Shown here: positions 55,908 through 64,000 of the stretch, piece after piece
How the letters are laid out: every line of letters starts with the position of its first letter
Numbering within the stretch: position 1 is the first letter of the stretch
Assembly: GCF_900176145.1 (NCBI RefSeq)
Contig: NZ_FWWY01000001.1
Span: 3,019,011 to 3,083,010 of the forward strand
DNA from: Sulfobacillus thermosulfidooxidans DSM 9293
GTDB taxonomy: Bacteria > Bacillota > Sulfobacillia > Sulfobacillales > Sulfobacillaceae
Direction: 5' to 3'
DNA: 64,000 bases
Position numbers and translations under genes: made by a program
Notes under the pieces: generated by a model
The model's database searches: none
What the model was told of the DNA's origin: nothing
Seen by the model: the letters and a program-made list of their open reading frames with translations, nothing else

Positions 55908-56223
55908 AAATCACCCGCCGTGTCGAAAGAATTTCGTCCCGCAACACGGGATAGAGTCGTTGCTTGTTGGAGACATCGACGCGCCGGCCCAATAGTTCTT
56001 CCAAGTCTACCACCAAACGTCCCACGTCAAACAGCGATCGGATGGGTGACGTGGGTTCCACGTCATAGAGCACGTCGATGTCACTCTGAGACGTAAAATC
56101 GTCCCGTAATACCGAACCGAAAAGCGCCAATTCCCGAATCCCATAGCGACGGCAAAGGATTGTCAACCTGTTAGGATCGATTGAGATCGGCAAGTGTTCA
56201 GGAATATCCACGCGCGGCGGCAT
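55894..56223 (-). CDS. mntA: MntA-family nucleotidyltransferase antitoxin
   Basis: 109 residues with the minimal nucleotidyltransferase motif GSX10DXD: Gly36-Ser37 and Asp48/Asp50 in LALFGSVLRDDFTSQSDIDV. The family adds AMP to the HepT tyrosine, blocking the toxin. GAGGAAGGGGG precedes the ATG. It overlaps hepT by 14 bases, the usual antitoxin-first order. The pair adjoins an IS3 relic and a tRNA-like relic, a common setting for mobile defence modules. Confidence 0.92.
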   Translation of the reverse strand: MPPRVDIPEHLPISIDPNRLTILCRRYGIRELALFGSVLRDDFTSQSDIDVLYDVEPTSPIRSLFDVGRLVVDLEELLGRRVDVSNKQRLYPVLRDEILSTRRVIYAET

Positions 56224-56504
56224 ATCACATCCCCCTTCCTCATGGCGTATGTTCGATAAACCAAGATGTGCATGTTTTTTTCAGACTATTGACTGAAATG
56301 GCTTGCTGGCCCATTAACAGTCTGCGAGTGGCATCAATATGGCATCCAGGTTTTTTAGAATATAGCGAATGATTCCGTTTTTTTTGTTCTCTCATTTTAA
56401 CGTTCTTCTTATTGCGCATCATGTGTTATCTTTCCGATCTTGTCAACCATCGAATACGGCTATTGTAGGCGGAAGGATGGGAACGTATACCAACGTGTTA
56501 CAAA

Positions 56505-56622
56505 CTGGCAGACGTGGCGGGAATCGAACCCGGATTGTGGGTCTGGATGGCCGTTAGACGACGGGAAACGGGGCAGTTCGGTCCATATTCCGGTAAAGAA
56601 GACAACTCTGGTAGACGTGGCG
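56505..56622. repeat. Direct repeat of a tRNA 3'-end-like sequence
   Basis: CTGGCAGACGTGGCG (56505-56519) recurs as CTGGTAGACGTGGCG (56608-56622), 14 of 15 bases equal, 103 bases apart. The first copy is the CCA end of the tRNA relic. This is what attachment-site remnants look like after excision or decay. Confidence 0.4.
56506..56575 (-). pseudogene. tRNA-like relic
   Basis: The minus strand ends CGGG-TTCGATT-CCCG followed by CCACGTCTGCCA: an intact T-arm loop, a 3' acceptor strand and a CCA end. Upstream, GTCGTCTAACGGC looks like a D-arm. The spacing between the two is ~10 bases too short for a proper anticodon arm, and no matching 5' acceptor strand (AGACGTG) is found. I read it as a decayed tRNA, perhaps left by an integration event, not a working one. 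Confidence 0.4.
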
Positions 56623-56681
56623 CTAACACCTCCCATAGAATTGTAGCTTCAGCCTGAGCTGTGCGCATGCGTTCTTCGTTG

Positions 56682-58448
56682 TTATCGGGATTTGAGCCCT
56701 GATATCTGATCGGTTCCTTCTTGGGACTCCGTATGGGCACTGGACCCGGATGTGCCGAAGGAGGCTGGCGAGAGTGTTAATGACCGTCGACCAAGATGCG
56801 GGGCAAGACGTAAAGATATTCTTCCTGTGAACAATCGAAATTGGTGACTCATTTCATTGATATACCACTGATTAGCGGCAAAAACATATAAGGTCTTTTT
56901 GAGTTCGTCAATTTGGGAGGCGAGGGCATTTTGGCTCGAGCGCTGGGATAAAGGGAGTTTGAGAGCTAATGAGCTTAGGATGAGAATGGCTATCATGAGG
57001 GCCAGCATGCCATAACCGCCCGGCCATCCAAAATGGGAAGGCGATGCAATTGTCGATGAAAGAAAACGGTGAAAAGCGTTGACGGCGCTCAGATAGGCTG
57101 TTACAACCAAAGCTAATAGCAAGGAAAGCGCGAGCGTCTGTTTCCAGGAACGGCTGAAGCGAAAAATACTCAGGCTCGCTTGGGTAATAGCTGCCCAAGC
57201 AAATAATAACAAAATGCCTTGTCGCTGCCAGTCGATAATGGCTTGCCCGGTAATGTGAGAAATACCGTAAAACACGATGGCGGGAAAGATTAAACCTAGT
57301 GTCCAAATAGGCCATGATAAGGGACGCATTGGCGTATTTGAATGGGGATGGGACACTTTACCCGAGCCTAAGAACATCGTGGCTTTGAAGATTCCATGAC
57401 TTACCAAATGGAAAATGACAAAGGCGTACGCGGCCAGTCCGGCTTCCATGACCATAAACCCCATTTGTCCTATCGTAGAAAACACGAGACTCCGTTTGAT
57501 GTCGTTTTGGGTTAACATCACACTGGTTCCATAAAAGGCCGTCACAAAACCCACAAAAAAGATAATAGACATGACCGGAGAGACGAGGACAAACATTGGG
57601 CTCAAGCGCGCCAGCAAATATCCGCCCATATTCACAACCCCTGCATGCATCAAAGCGGACACCGGTGTCGGAGCCTCCAGAGTGTCCACAAGCCAAGCAT
57701 GTAAAGGAAATTGAACCGTGCGCGCCATAATTCCGCCGAATATTAACAGGGTAGACAGGGTCAAAAGAACGGTAGGAGGAAGGGATAATAAGTGCACCGG
57801 ATGAACCCGGGAAGAGTCTACGAGGTGAAAGAGTTGAGGCTCATTGACCGTATTATAGGTTAACGCGATGACTAGCACACCGATCCCGAAAGCCACGTCG
57901 CCGAGCAAGTACGTTGCCATCATGCGGCGTGTTGCCCGGCACGAGAACCAAGGGCGCGAACAGTTTAACGAGACGAGATAGATGACCGACAGCCCGGTGA
58001 GCACCCAAAAACCATAAAGCATGACAAGATTATTGGCCATAACCAACATCACCGTCGTCAAGGTGGTTAAGGTTAGAGCCGGAATAAACCGGTGAACGTA
58101 GGGCTCGCCCCGCATATAACGCAAGGCATAGATATGCACAAGCGTGCTGACGAAGGTTACCAACAAGAGCATGACTGCTGTCAACCGATCGACGTAAAAT
58201 CCCAATGGCAACAGCAAAAACCGACCTAGAGAAACAGATGCGTTAAGGGTGACCGGGGCTTTAATGGTCCCCAGCAAAACGGCACATGATAGGGTGAATG
58301 AGAGGACAACGGCAGCGATGGCTATGGAAGACCGCTTGAAATCCGAGGGTGCCACAACCAGACGCAGGATGGCAAAAGCCACTAATAAAGGAACGGGAAT
58401 CATCAACGCTAGAATATGGGTCCATTGCCACAGGGTATCAAAAACCAA
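56682..58448 (-). CDS. dabB: NuoL-like membrane subunit of the DAB bicarbonate system
   Basis: 588 residues from a TTG (AAGGAGATGG upstream). About 14-15 membrane segments of the proton-conducting NuoL/MrpA family. APTPVSALMHAGVVNMGGYLLARL is closer to DabB proteins than to NuoL. YVHRFIPALTLTTLTTVMLVMANNLVMLYGFWVLTGLS is also typical. DabB conducts cations and drives DabA, which hydrates CO2 to trapped bicarbonate. It is divergent from dabA across 178 bases, whereas the two are usually co-directional. The last ~40 residues (after SLRLAPHLG) are Ser/Thr-rich and look like an extension. Confidence 0.9.
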   Translation of the reverse strand: MVFDTLWQWTHILALMIPVPLLVAFAILRLVVAPSDFKRSSIAIAAVVLSFTLSCAVLLGTIKAPVTLNASVSLGRFLLLPLGFYVDRLTAVMLLLVTFVSTLVHIYALRYMRGEPYVHRFIPALTLTTLTTVMLVMANNLVMLYGFWVLTGLSVIYLVSLNCSRPWFSCRATRRMMATYLLGDVAFGIGVLVIALTYNTVNEPQLFHLVDSSRVHPVHLLSLPPTVLLTLSTLLIFGGIMARTVQFPLHAWLVDTLEAPTPVSALMHAGVVNMGGYLLARLSPMFVLVSPVMSIIFFVGFVTAFYGTSVMLTQNDIKRSLVFSTIGQMGFMVMEAGLAAYAFVIFHLVSHGIFKATMFLGSGKVSHPHSNTPMRPLSWPIWTLGLIFPAIVFYGISHITGQAIIDWQRQGILLLFAWAAITQASLSIFRFSRSWKQTLALSLLLALVVTAYLSAVNAFHRFLSSTIASPSHFGWPGGYGMLALMIAILILSSLALKLPLSQRSSQNALASQIDELKKTLYVFAANQWYINEMSHQFRLFTGRISLRLAPHLGRRSLTLSPASFGTSGSSAHTESQEGTDQISGLKSR

Positions 58449-58513
58449 AATGCCACCATCTCCTTGACCTTAAGGTAAGACCGGAAGACCGTAAGACCGG
58501 ATGTTATCGGTAC

Positions 58514-58543
58514 TTGCCTCACGTGATGCTGCTTCGTTATAAT
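58514..58543 (+). promoter_or_regulatory. Sigma-A-type promoter for dabA
   Basis: TTGCCT (58514-58519) and a perfect TATAAT (58538-58543) are spaced by 18 bases, 83 bases upstream of the dabA start. It lies in the dabB-dabA divergent region, where dabB must be read from the opposite strand. Confidence 0.65.
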
Positions 58544-58626
58544 AATCACGATTTATTATTCACGACATAAACTTCATATGTCAATGCTTTTTCACGAAAT
58601 AGGCTGGGCCACCATAGGGCAACAAG

Positions 58627-61600
58627 ATGGCAAACCAGGTCAGGAAAGGTGGGTCTAAAATCAAGACCATAACGAGGGACGAATTCCAAGCTAATATTCC
58701 TCAGCACATTGGCCCTATGGTCGATGAGGCGGCGAAAATCCTTGCACCGTTGTGGCCGATTCGCACGTTTATTGCCCGTAATCCCTTAATGGGTTTGGAT
58801 GACCGACCGTTTCATGAGGCGGTTCATCAGGGATACGAACTTTTAGGACGGCGAGGTTATCTGTCTGAGCAGCAATTTGTGGAATTTTATCACGCTGGAC
58901 GCATTACAGATGATGACCTCGACCGCGCCTTAGAAGCGTGGCACCATCGGCTGTCCCAAGAATCACGACATGAGGCCAATACACCATGGATAGCGACCAT
59001 GGGACTTCGGGAATGGATGCGCCGATTGTTTTTCATTCTCAGCAATCAATATGTCCCCGTTTCGTATTCTTCATTCCTAGAGACTCTACCTGTTACGTTT
59101 CCGGGTTCCGCTACAGGTCGCAACCCTCAGCCCCTTGAGGGAGAACACGATAATGTTCTTTGGACGGTGCTTGTGGAAAAGCTCTCCCGAACTGCCTCTT
59201 TTTTGCAAGACATGGCAAAAGAGAACGGGGAGGACGGGTCCCATCATCATTTTGGAGGGCGAGAATGGAATGCGTTCTTTGCCCAAATCGTTGAAGACGA
59301 CGTCCATCAAATTGGGCCTCGAATGACTCTTGGCGAATGGTGCGAGAGCTTGCTTGACACGGATACGGTGGAACAAATTAACGCGCAAATCATCAAGTGG
59401 TCTGCAGCATTTTTGGATGAGGGTCAGGCAGCCTGGCCCATGCCCGGCCGAGAGAAGGGATTTTATCTAGCGTGGAAGGACTTGGCTGCTCGCGATCTTT
59501 GGGGGCGGACTGTTGGAATTCGTGATTTTTCACAAAAAATTCAGCAGTTGCCGGACCAAGCCGAGAAAGCTTTGATCACCCTTTTAATGCAAATGGGGAT
59601 TCCCTCTGAACACTGGACAGTTTATTTAGCCCGTCATTTGGGTCAGTTGCCTGGGTGGGCGAGCTTTATTAAATGGCGTGCTAACCAATCCGACTATGTC
59701 TGGCAAACGAAGTATCCGGCCAATCTTGTGGAATATTTAGTGATTCGCCTGTTTTATGAAGCGGTCTTGGTCGAGACCCTCTGTGTTGAGACCTGGGGTA
59801 TAAAAGGATCTCTTTCTGGTATCAAGGATTTTTTTCAAAAACATGCTGCCGAATATTATGTCCGCCGGGAATATCGACGCGAAGGGACAAGATGGATTGC
59901 ATCGCCTTCTTTGAAGCGTCTATTGATCCAACACTGCAAAGAGACAGATCGGCGTAGTAAGAAAACACCGGAGCACGAATGGCAATTCCTGGCGATGGGA
60001 ATTTACCGTGAACAATTCATTTATGAGCAATTCCGGCAGGTGGAACAGGTGTTTCGGGTAGTCAAGGATCTACATTTGGACCTTGACCAGATAAAGAAAT
60101 TATCAACGAACGAGCTAGATCAACTGCTTTCGTGGATTCAGCTCTTTAACCATGAGACCCGGGCCCAAATATGGCTTGAAGCCTATGAAGAGCATTTTCG
60201 ATATCATCTATTACAAAGATTACCCCCAACGTCGAGCACGGTTCGACAGGGGTCGAAGGATCGCCCTATGGCCCATGTCGTGTTTTGTATCGATGTGCGC
60301 TCTGAAGGATTTCGCCGTCATCTCGAAGAGACGGGAGAGTATGAAACGCTGGGGACTGCGGGATTTTTTGGCGTGCCCATCCGCTTTCGTCCGTTTTCAA
60401 AAGATGAGGTGCGCCATCTTTATCCGCCTTTGTTGTCATCGAATACCCTGATTGTCGAAGAACCACAACCTGGTCAGGTTAAGTCTGTCGATCGGCATAT
60501 GAACTTTATCTGGGGCAAGCAGTGGCTAGAACGTCTCACGACGGTGTTGAAGTACAATTTGATGGCCCCGTTCACATTTATCGAGGCCAGCGGATGGACG
60601 TGGGGAGTTAAAGCCGTTAGCAAAACATTATGGCCTCGGGCTACCGTTCAAATGCGCGATTGGCTTGGACAACGGATAAATCCACCCGTAAAAACTCTTC
60701 TGAACCTCGGGCAGGGTCGAGAAGATGGTCATCATCTGTCAACGGCTCCCGGTATGCACCTGGGTTTTTCCCTGGAGGAACAAGCACAAATGGTCCGCAA
60801 TGCCCTGAGCGTGATGGGAATGACCCGGAATTTTAGCCGTCTGGTCTTATTTATGGGGCATGGCAGTCATTCGGAAAATAACCCCTATGCTAGTGCCCTG
60901 AATTGTGGTGCAGTCGGCGGACATCATGGCGGGAATAATGCTAGGGCTCTAGCCACCATGGCCAATAATCCAGATGTCCGCCGCTTGCTCAAACAGCAAG
61001 GTCTTGTGATACCGGATGATACGCTATTTCTGGCGGGAGAGCATAATACGACCACCGATGAGGTCACTCTTTATGATCAAGACGCGGTGCCCCACTCCCA
61101 TCGTCAAGAATTTGACCGGTTACGCTGGGCGTTACATCAGGCGGGAGTACAAAACGCGCGAGAACGGTGTTTAACGCTGCCAGGCGCGTCGAGCCGACGA
61201 GATGGTTCCCGCGCTGTGCAAACCGTTCAATACCTGAGTGAAAATTGGGCAGAGACGCAGCCCGAATGGGGATTAGCGGGTAATGCGGCCATGATTATTG
61301 GGCGGCGGGCACTCACCGAAGACATCGATTTGGATGGGCGAGTATTTTTGCAATCCTATGATTTCGAAGAGGATGCTGAAGGACAATCGCTGGAGGCTAT
61401 CATGACGGGTCCTATGATTGTCGCATATTGGATCAATATGGAATATTACTTTTCGACCTGTCACAATCCCGGATATGGCAGTGGCAGCAAAGTCACTCAA
61501 AATGTTGTGGGGCTCGTGGGCGTCATGCAAGGAAGTCAGAGTGATCTGCAAACCGGTCTGCCCCGACAATCGGTGATGGATGGATCTCAGTTACGTCATG

Positions 61601-61842
61601 AACCTATGCGTCTTTTTGTGATTATCGAATCCCCTCATTCCCGGGTTGCAGCGGTTCTTCGCCGCCAGGCGTTAGTGGAACGCCTGGTCGTGAATGAATG
61701 GCTCTATCTAGTCGCTCGAGATCCTGTTGATGGTCACTATTGGCGCATTCGAAATAGTGGGCAATACGAGAAGCTAGATGTTGAGGTTCTGCATGGAAAG
61801 GACGAAGGCAAGACAGTTACAGACGTATGCTCAGCTGAGTAA
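58627..61842 (+). CDS. dabA: DabA-type (DUF2309) vectorial carbonic-anhydrase-like protein
   Basis: 1071 residues, longer than the ~800-1000 norm. LAPLWPIRTFIARNPLMGLDDRPF is the DUF2309 opening. Predicted zinc ligands follow the family rule: Cys554 and Asp556 in VVFCIDVRSEG, His745 in FMGHGSHSENNPYASALNCG and Cys760, with the same 15-residue His-to-Cys spacing as in Halothiobacillus DabA. AVGGHHGGNNARAL and HNTTTDEVTLYD follow. DabA binds DabB at the membrane and turns CO2 into bicarbonate in one direction, powered by the cation gradient. In an acidophile CO2 is the main outside form, which suits it. Confidence 0.93.
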   Translation: MANQVRKGGSKIKTITRDEFQANIPQHIGPMVDEAAKILAPLWPIRTFIARNPLMGLDDRPFHEAVHQGYELLGRRGYLSEQQFVEFYHAGRITDDDLDRALEAWHHRLSQESRHEANTPWIATMGLREWMRRLFFILSNQYVPVSYSSFLETLPVTFPGSATGRNPQPLEGEHDNVLWTVLVEKLSRTASFLQDMAKENGEDGSHHHFGGREWNAFFAQIVEDDVHQIGPRMTLGEWCESLLDTDTVEQINAQIIKWSAAFLDEGQAAWPMPGREKGFYLAWKDLAARDLWGRTVGIRDFSQKIQQLPDQAEKALITLLMQMGIPSEHWTVYLARHLGQLPGWASFIKWRANQSDYVWQTKYPANLVEYLVIRLFYEAVLVETLCVETWGIKGSLSGIKDFFQKHAAEYYVRREYRREGTRWIASPSLKRLLIQHCKETDRRSKKTPEHEWQFLAMGIYREQFIYEQFRQVEQVFRVVKDLHLDLDQIKKLSTNELDQLLSWIQLFNHETRAQIWLEAYEEHFRYHLLQRLPPTSSTVRQGSKDRPMAHVVFCIDVRSEGFRRHLEETGEYETLGTAGFFGVPIRFRPFSKDEVRHLYPPLLSSNTLIVEEPQPGQVKSVDRHMNFIWGKQWLERLTTVLKYNLMAPFTFIEASGWTWGVKAVSKTLWPRATVQMRDWLGQRINPPVKTLLNLGQGREDGHHLSTAPGMHLGFSLEEQAQMVRNALSVMGMTRNFSRLVLFMGHGSHSENNPYASALNCGAVGGHHGGNNARALATMANNPDVRRLLKQQGLVIPDDTLFLAGEHNTTTDEVTLYDQDAVPHSHRQEFDRLRWALHQAGVQNARERCLTLPGASSRRDGSRAVQTVQYLSENWAETQPEWGLAGNAAMIIGRRALTEDIDLDGRVFLQSYDFEEDAEGQSLEAIMTGPMIVAYWINMEYYFSTCHNPGYGSGSKVTQNVVGLVGVMQGSQSDLQTGLPRQSVMDGSQLRHEPMRLFVIIESPHSRVAAVLRRQALVERLVVNEWLYLVARDPVDGHYWRIRNSGQYEKLDVEVLHGKDEGKTVTDVCSAE

Positions 61843-62111
61843 AGGACCGGGTTTGTCCCTGGATTATAAGACGCCGCTCTTCTGATGCTCACGGTTCTTT
61901 TAGTTCGGTATCGTAAAGAGTTCGCTGAATGGGGGCCTTGTGGTCGACTATAGAAGATTTTCCAGCGAACTCTCATAATCCCTAGTCATTTGCCATTACC
62001 TGGGGGCACCTTCTCGGTCGATGATAAACCCAGGATGTGACCCGCCCCTCGTGCATGGCCTAGGGATTGGGAACACTCGTTGCTGCCGTCATGCTAGATC
62101 ACGCATTTGGT

Positions 62112-62438
62112 CTATTCTTTCCGGGGCGTATAATGCAAAGGCAGTTCGTGACCATTTTCGGATAGAGCTAAGATTGCCAAAAGATCTTTAACGGCCCGTC
62201 CGCGCTGCGCAGGATGGCGCATGGGCAGTTCGGGATGAATTTCATAACGATTTCGTCGGCCGTCCCGAAACCGACTGATATAGCCGGCCTCTTCCAAATC
62301 GTCGAGAATCCTTTGCACCGCCCGCTCCGTGATGCCGACAATCGTGGCAATTTCTCTTGCCGTCAACGCTTTCTTGTCATTACGCGCCAAACACAAGAGA
62401 ACCTGAGAATGGTTGGTGAGAAACGTCCAGTCTGACAT
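62112..62438 (-). CDS. Winged-helix transcription regulator
   Basis: 108 residues from ATG 62438 (GGAGGAAGG upstream; an earlier in-frame start lies within that site). The HTH is ALTAREIATIVGITERAVQRILDDLEEAGYISRFRDGRRNRYEI, a MarR/ArsR-like winged helix with a basic wing. The C-terminal half has MRHPAQRGRAVKDLLAILAL. It lies 270 bases downstream of dabA on the opposite strand and could be its regulator or unrelated. Confidence 0.85.
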   Translation of the reverse strand: MSDWTFLTNHSQVLLCLARNDKKALTAREIATIVGITERAVQRILDDLEEAGYISRFRDGRRNRYEIHPELPMRHPAQRGRAVKDLLAILALSENGHELPLHYTPRKE

Positions 62439-62741
62439 AACGCCTTCCTCCATGTCTTCTGAAATGACGACATTAATTTCATGATAAACTAAAATCCCTT
62501 TGGGCGCCCAGAGATATTCCGCCTGTCATCGTGTTTCTTTTGGTACAGCTCCGGTTTCAAGGAGCAACTCGCAGTCTAACCATTGTTTTAGGACGGAAAT
62601 CTCGAAGAGGCAACCCGCGTTGTCTTACGATTTCATGGATGGTAGAGTAGGCGGGAGGACATGCTTTCGGTAACGTTAAAGGTTGGGGTTAGAACCAGAC
62701 CGATGACGGAGAACAACAAATGTCGCACAGGGTGAACTCTC

Positions 62742-63872
62742 ATGAAAATGATCAAAGGATTTGATGTGGCGGTCATCGGATCCGGAATTATCGGCCTTTT
62801 TGCTGCGTATTGGGCTCGACAAAAAGGACTGCACGTTATTGTGTTTGATCAGCATCATCCTCCGCACCGTTACGGCTCATCTCACGGTCTGAACCGCGCC
62901 ATCGAATATATCTACCAGGAACCTAGTCAACAGTACTTGCCATGGATACAAAGAACATGGGAATTATGGCGGTCCATGCATCAGACATTTGCTCCATTAG
63001 ATCTGCTTGCTGTGACGGGGGCTGTGACAATTTTGGTTGAAACCGATCCCCGAATTGCTCAACTACAAACATGGGCTGAGAATTTGGATGTTCCCTTTAA
63101 AATTTTGGGGCCCGCTTCTCTCCGCTCACGGTTTTCTCAGTTATCGATTTCCCGTCATGTGATCGGCATTGAGGAACCCAGTGCGGCAATGATCGCGGTA
63201 GAACCTTTCATAAGATCCATGATAGCCTGGGGCCAGGAACACAATATCCCATGGCATTTTAATGAGAAGGTGCTAGCTGTCAAAGCGCATCCTGATCATG
63301 TTACCATTAAGACCGCGGACACTGATTATACGGCCGCCCGAGCGATTGTGACACCAGGACCATGGCTGTCCCAATGGGGCTTGAATATTCCCATCACCCT
63401 GTCTCGCCAGCTTATGTTATGGGTTCCTAAAAGCTCATTACCTCTTTCCTCAATGGTCAACATCGACCTTTTAGAAGATATCCGCATCGCATTTTTTCCG
63501 GAGCCCCAGGAACGGTGGGGAACCAAAATTATTGCTGATGTCCCGCTGACAGCAGGTGAGAAGACCTGTAGTGCCATATCCGTGGAGGATATCTTGACGG
63601 TGAATGATCAAATTAGACCGATTTGGTCCGGAATTGACCGGGCTCCCTTGATACATCATGAGCCGTGTATTATGAGCATGACGCCGGATCAAAATTTTTA
63701 CATTGATTATTGGCCGGGGAGTAAACACATCGTTATAGGAGCAGGATTTTCAGGACGGGGTTTTAAATATGCGCCGTTAGTCGGGCAATGGCTTGTCAAT
63801 ATGGTGATGCAAGAGCCAATAGAAGATGACTTGTCTTTGTTTCGTATCAACCGCATCGACAATCTATCTTAG
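62742..63872 (+). CDS. Monomeric sarcosine oxidase-like flavoenzyme
   Basis: 376 residues. The FAD-binding GSGIIGLFAAYWARQKG motif, YGSSHGLNRAIEY, and EPCIMSMTPDQNFYIDYWP with a Cys in the place of the covalent FAD-linking Cys of MSOX, then GAGFSGRGFKYAPLVG, define the MSOX/N-methyltryptophan oxidase group, which oxidises N-methyl amines to release formaldehyde and hydrogen peroxide. The substrate cannot be told. A second ATG lies two codons in; a weak AGGGTGAA precedes the start. Single gene ending at a perfect terminator. Confidence 0.9.
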   Translation: MKMIKGFDVAVIGSGIIGLFAAYWARQKGLHVIVFDQHHPPHRYGSSHGLNRAIEYIYQEPSQQYLPWIQRTWELWRSMHQTFAPLDLLAVTGAVTILVETDPRIAQLQTWAENLDVPFKILGPASLRSRFSQLSISRHVIGIEEPSAAMIAVEPFIRSMIAWGQEHNIPWHFNEKVLAVKAHPDHVTIKTADTDYTAARAIVTPGPWLSQWGLNIPITLSRQLMLWVPKSSLPLSSMVNIDLLEDIRIAFFPEPQERWGTKIIADVPLTAGEKTCSAISVEDILTVNDQIRPIWSGIDRAPLIHHEPCIMSMTPDQNFYIDYWPGSKHIVIGAGFSGRGFKYAPLVGQWLVNMVMQEPIEDDLSLFRINRIDNLS

Positions 63873-63891
63873 TTTATAGAGAAAAATTCAT

Positions 63892-63919
63892 GAAGCCATA
63901 ATGGAAACATTATGGCTTC
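63892..63919. terminator. Hairpin terminator
   Basis: GAAGCCATAAT (63892-63902) pairs perfectly with ATTATGGCTTC (63909-63919) around GGAAAC and is followed by TCACATTTTG. It ends the sarcosine-oxidase-like gene. Confidence 0.85.
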
Positions 63920-64000
63920 TCACATTTTGAAACAAATATCCTAAGAATATATTAAGAATAATGAAGACAATGAACAAACATTATTGGAAGTCAATAAGTG

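Larger units (their letters stand above)
56224..56681. other. Intergenic with tRNA-like debris
   Basis: About 460 bases between mntA and dabB. The first 280 are A+T-rich and hold the mntA promoter, but no clear box was picked out. The rest contains a tRNA-like fragment and a 15-base direct repeat listed separately. Open frames across it include the spurious WRESNP/GGNRTRI type seen when tRNA sequence is translated. Confidence 0.45.

Noticed and set aside
56369-56740. Open frames with WRESNP and GGNRTRI motifs
   Set aside because: These peptides typically come from translating tRNA sequence antisense; the DNA here is a tRNA-like relic.

Overview
The window looks like chromosome from a moderately thermophilic, acidophilic Bacillota of the Sulfobacillus type. 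This is an inference from gene content and style. GC content is middling, ribosome binding sites are strong AGGAGG types, and GTG and TTG starts are common. Two lipobox lipoproteins sit beside a small lipoprotein cytochrome c, and there is a DabA/DabB inorganic-carbon pair. Many genes resemble lone-enzyme families typical of mixotrophic iron and sulfur oxidisers. No rRNA, intact tRNA or CRISPR array was seen.

Layout. (a) 1-3.3 kb is accessory: a small Cys-rich protein, a two-repeat unknown protein, IS3 relics and a decayed toxin-antitoxin patch (Phd-like antitoxin, frameshifted PIN toxin, RelE tail). (b) 3.3-11 kb is ordinary: a MacB-like ABC transporter with a membrane partner, a GH15 glucoamylase-like enzyme, a nitronate monooxygenase and purA. 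(c) 11.5-15 kb has a broken DUF402 gene and a metallo-beta-lactamase-fold gene split by a complete IS200/IS605 element (tnpA, tnpB and terminal hairpins). (d) 15-23.2 kb is carbon metabolism: a class III CoA-transferase, an ATP-grasp enzyme, a DapA-type aldolase, a four-carbon-acid kinase and a GlcD-GlcE fusion, then an internally deleted tnpB. (e) 25-33.3 kb is a glycolate/glyoxylate cluster (IclR regulator, glcF, gcl, hyi, garR, glcE, glcD). By eye it is more GC-rich than its flanks. (f) 33.3-51.5 kb is mixed housekeeping and scavenging: pirin, lipoproteins, an S9 peptidase, cytochrome c, an amidohydrolase/M20 peptidase/MFS operon, a PQQ-type propeller, GNAT, an Fsr-like MFS, an RpiR/SIS regulator, PepC and a flavin reductase. 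(g) 51.6-56.7 kb is a second accessory zone: a frameshifted HTH-TPR regulator, a peptide-binding-protein tail, an MFS transporter, a decayed IS3 element, a HepT/MntA toxin-antitoxin pair and a tRNA-like relic. (h) 56.7-62 kb carries divergent dabB and dabA, then a winged-helix regulator and a sarcosine-oxidase-like flavoenzyme.

How the genes work together. The 25-33 kb cluster would oxidise glycolate to glyoxylate (GlcDEF), join two glyoxylates to tartronate semialdehyde (Gcl), interconvert that with hydroxypyruvate (Hyi) and reduce it to glycerate (GarR). No glycerate kinase lies in the cluster. Gcl has a Glu where E. coli Gcl has its hallmark Val51. The 17.8-22.5 kb cluster pairs a different glycolate-oxidase-like flavoprotein with an aldolase and a sugar-acid kinase and may be an uncharacterised hydroxyacid route. 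DabA and DabB would supply bicarbonate for autotrophic growth. The toxin-antitoxin and IS debris mark two regions of repeated insertion and decay.
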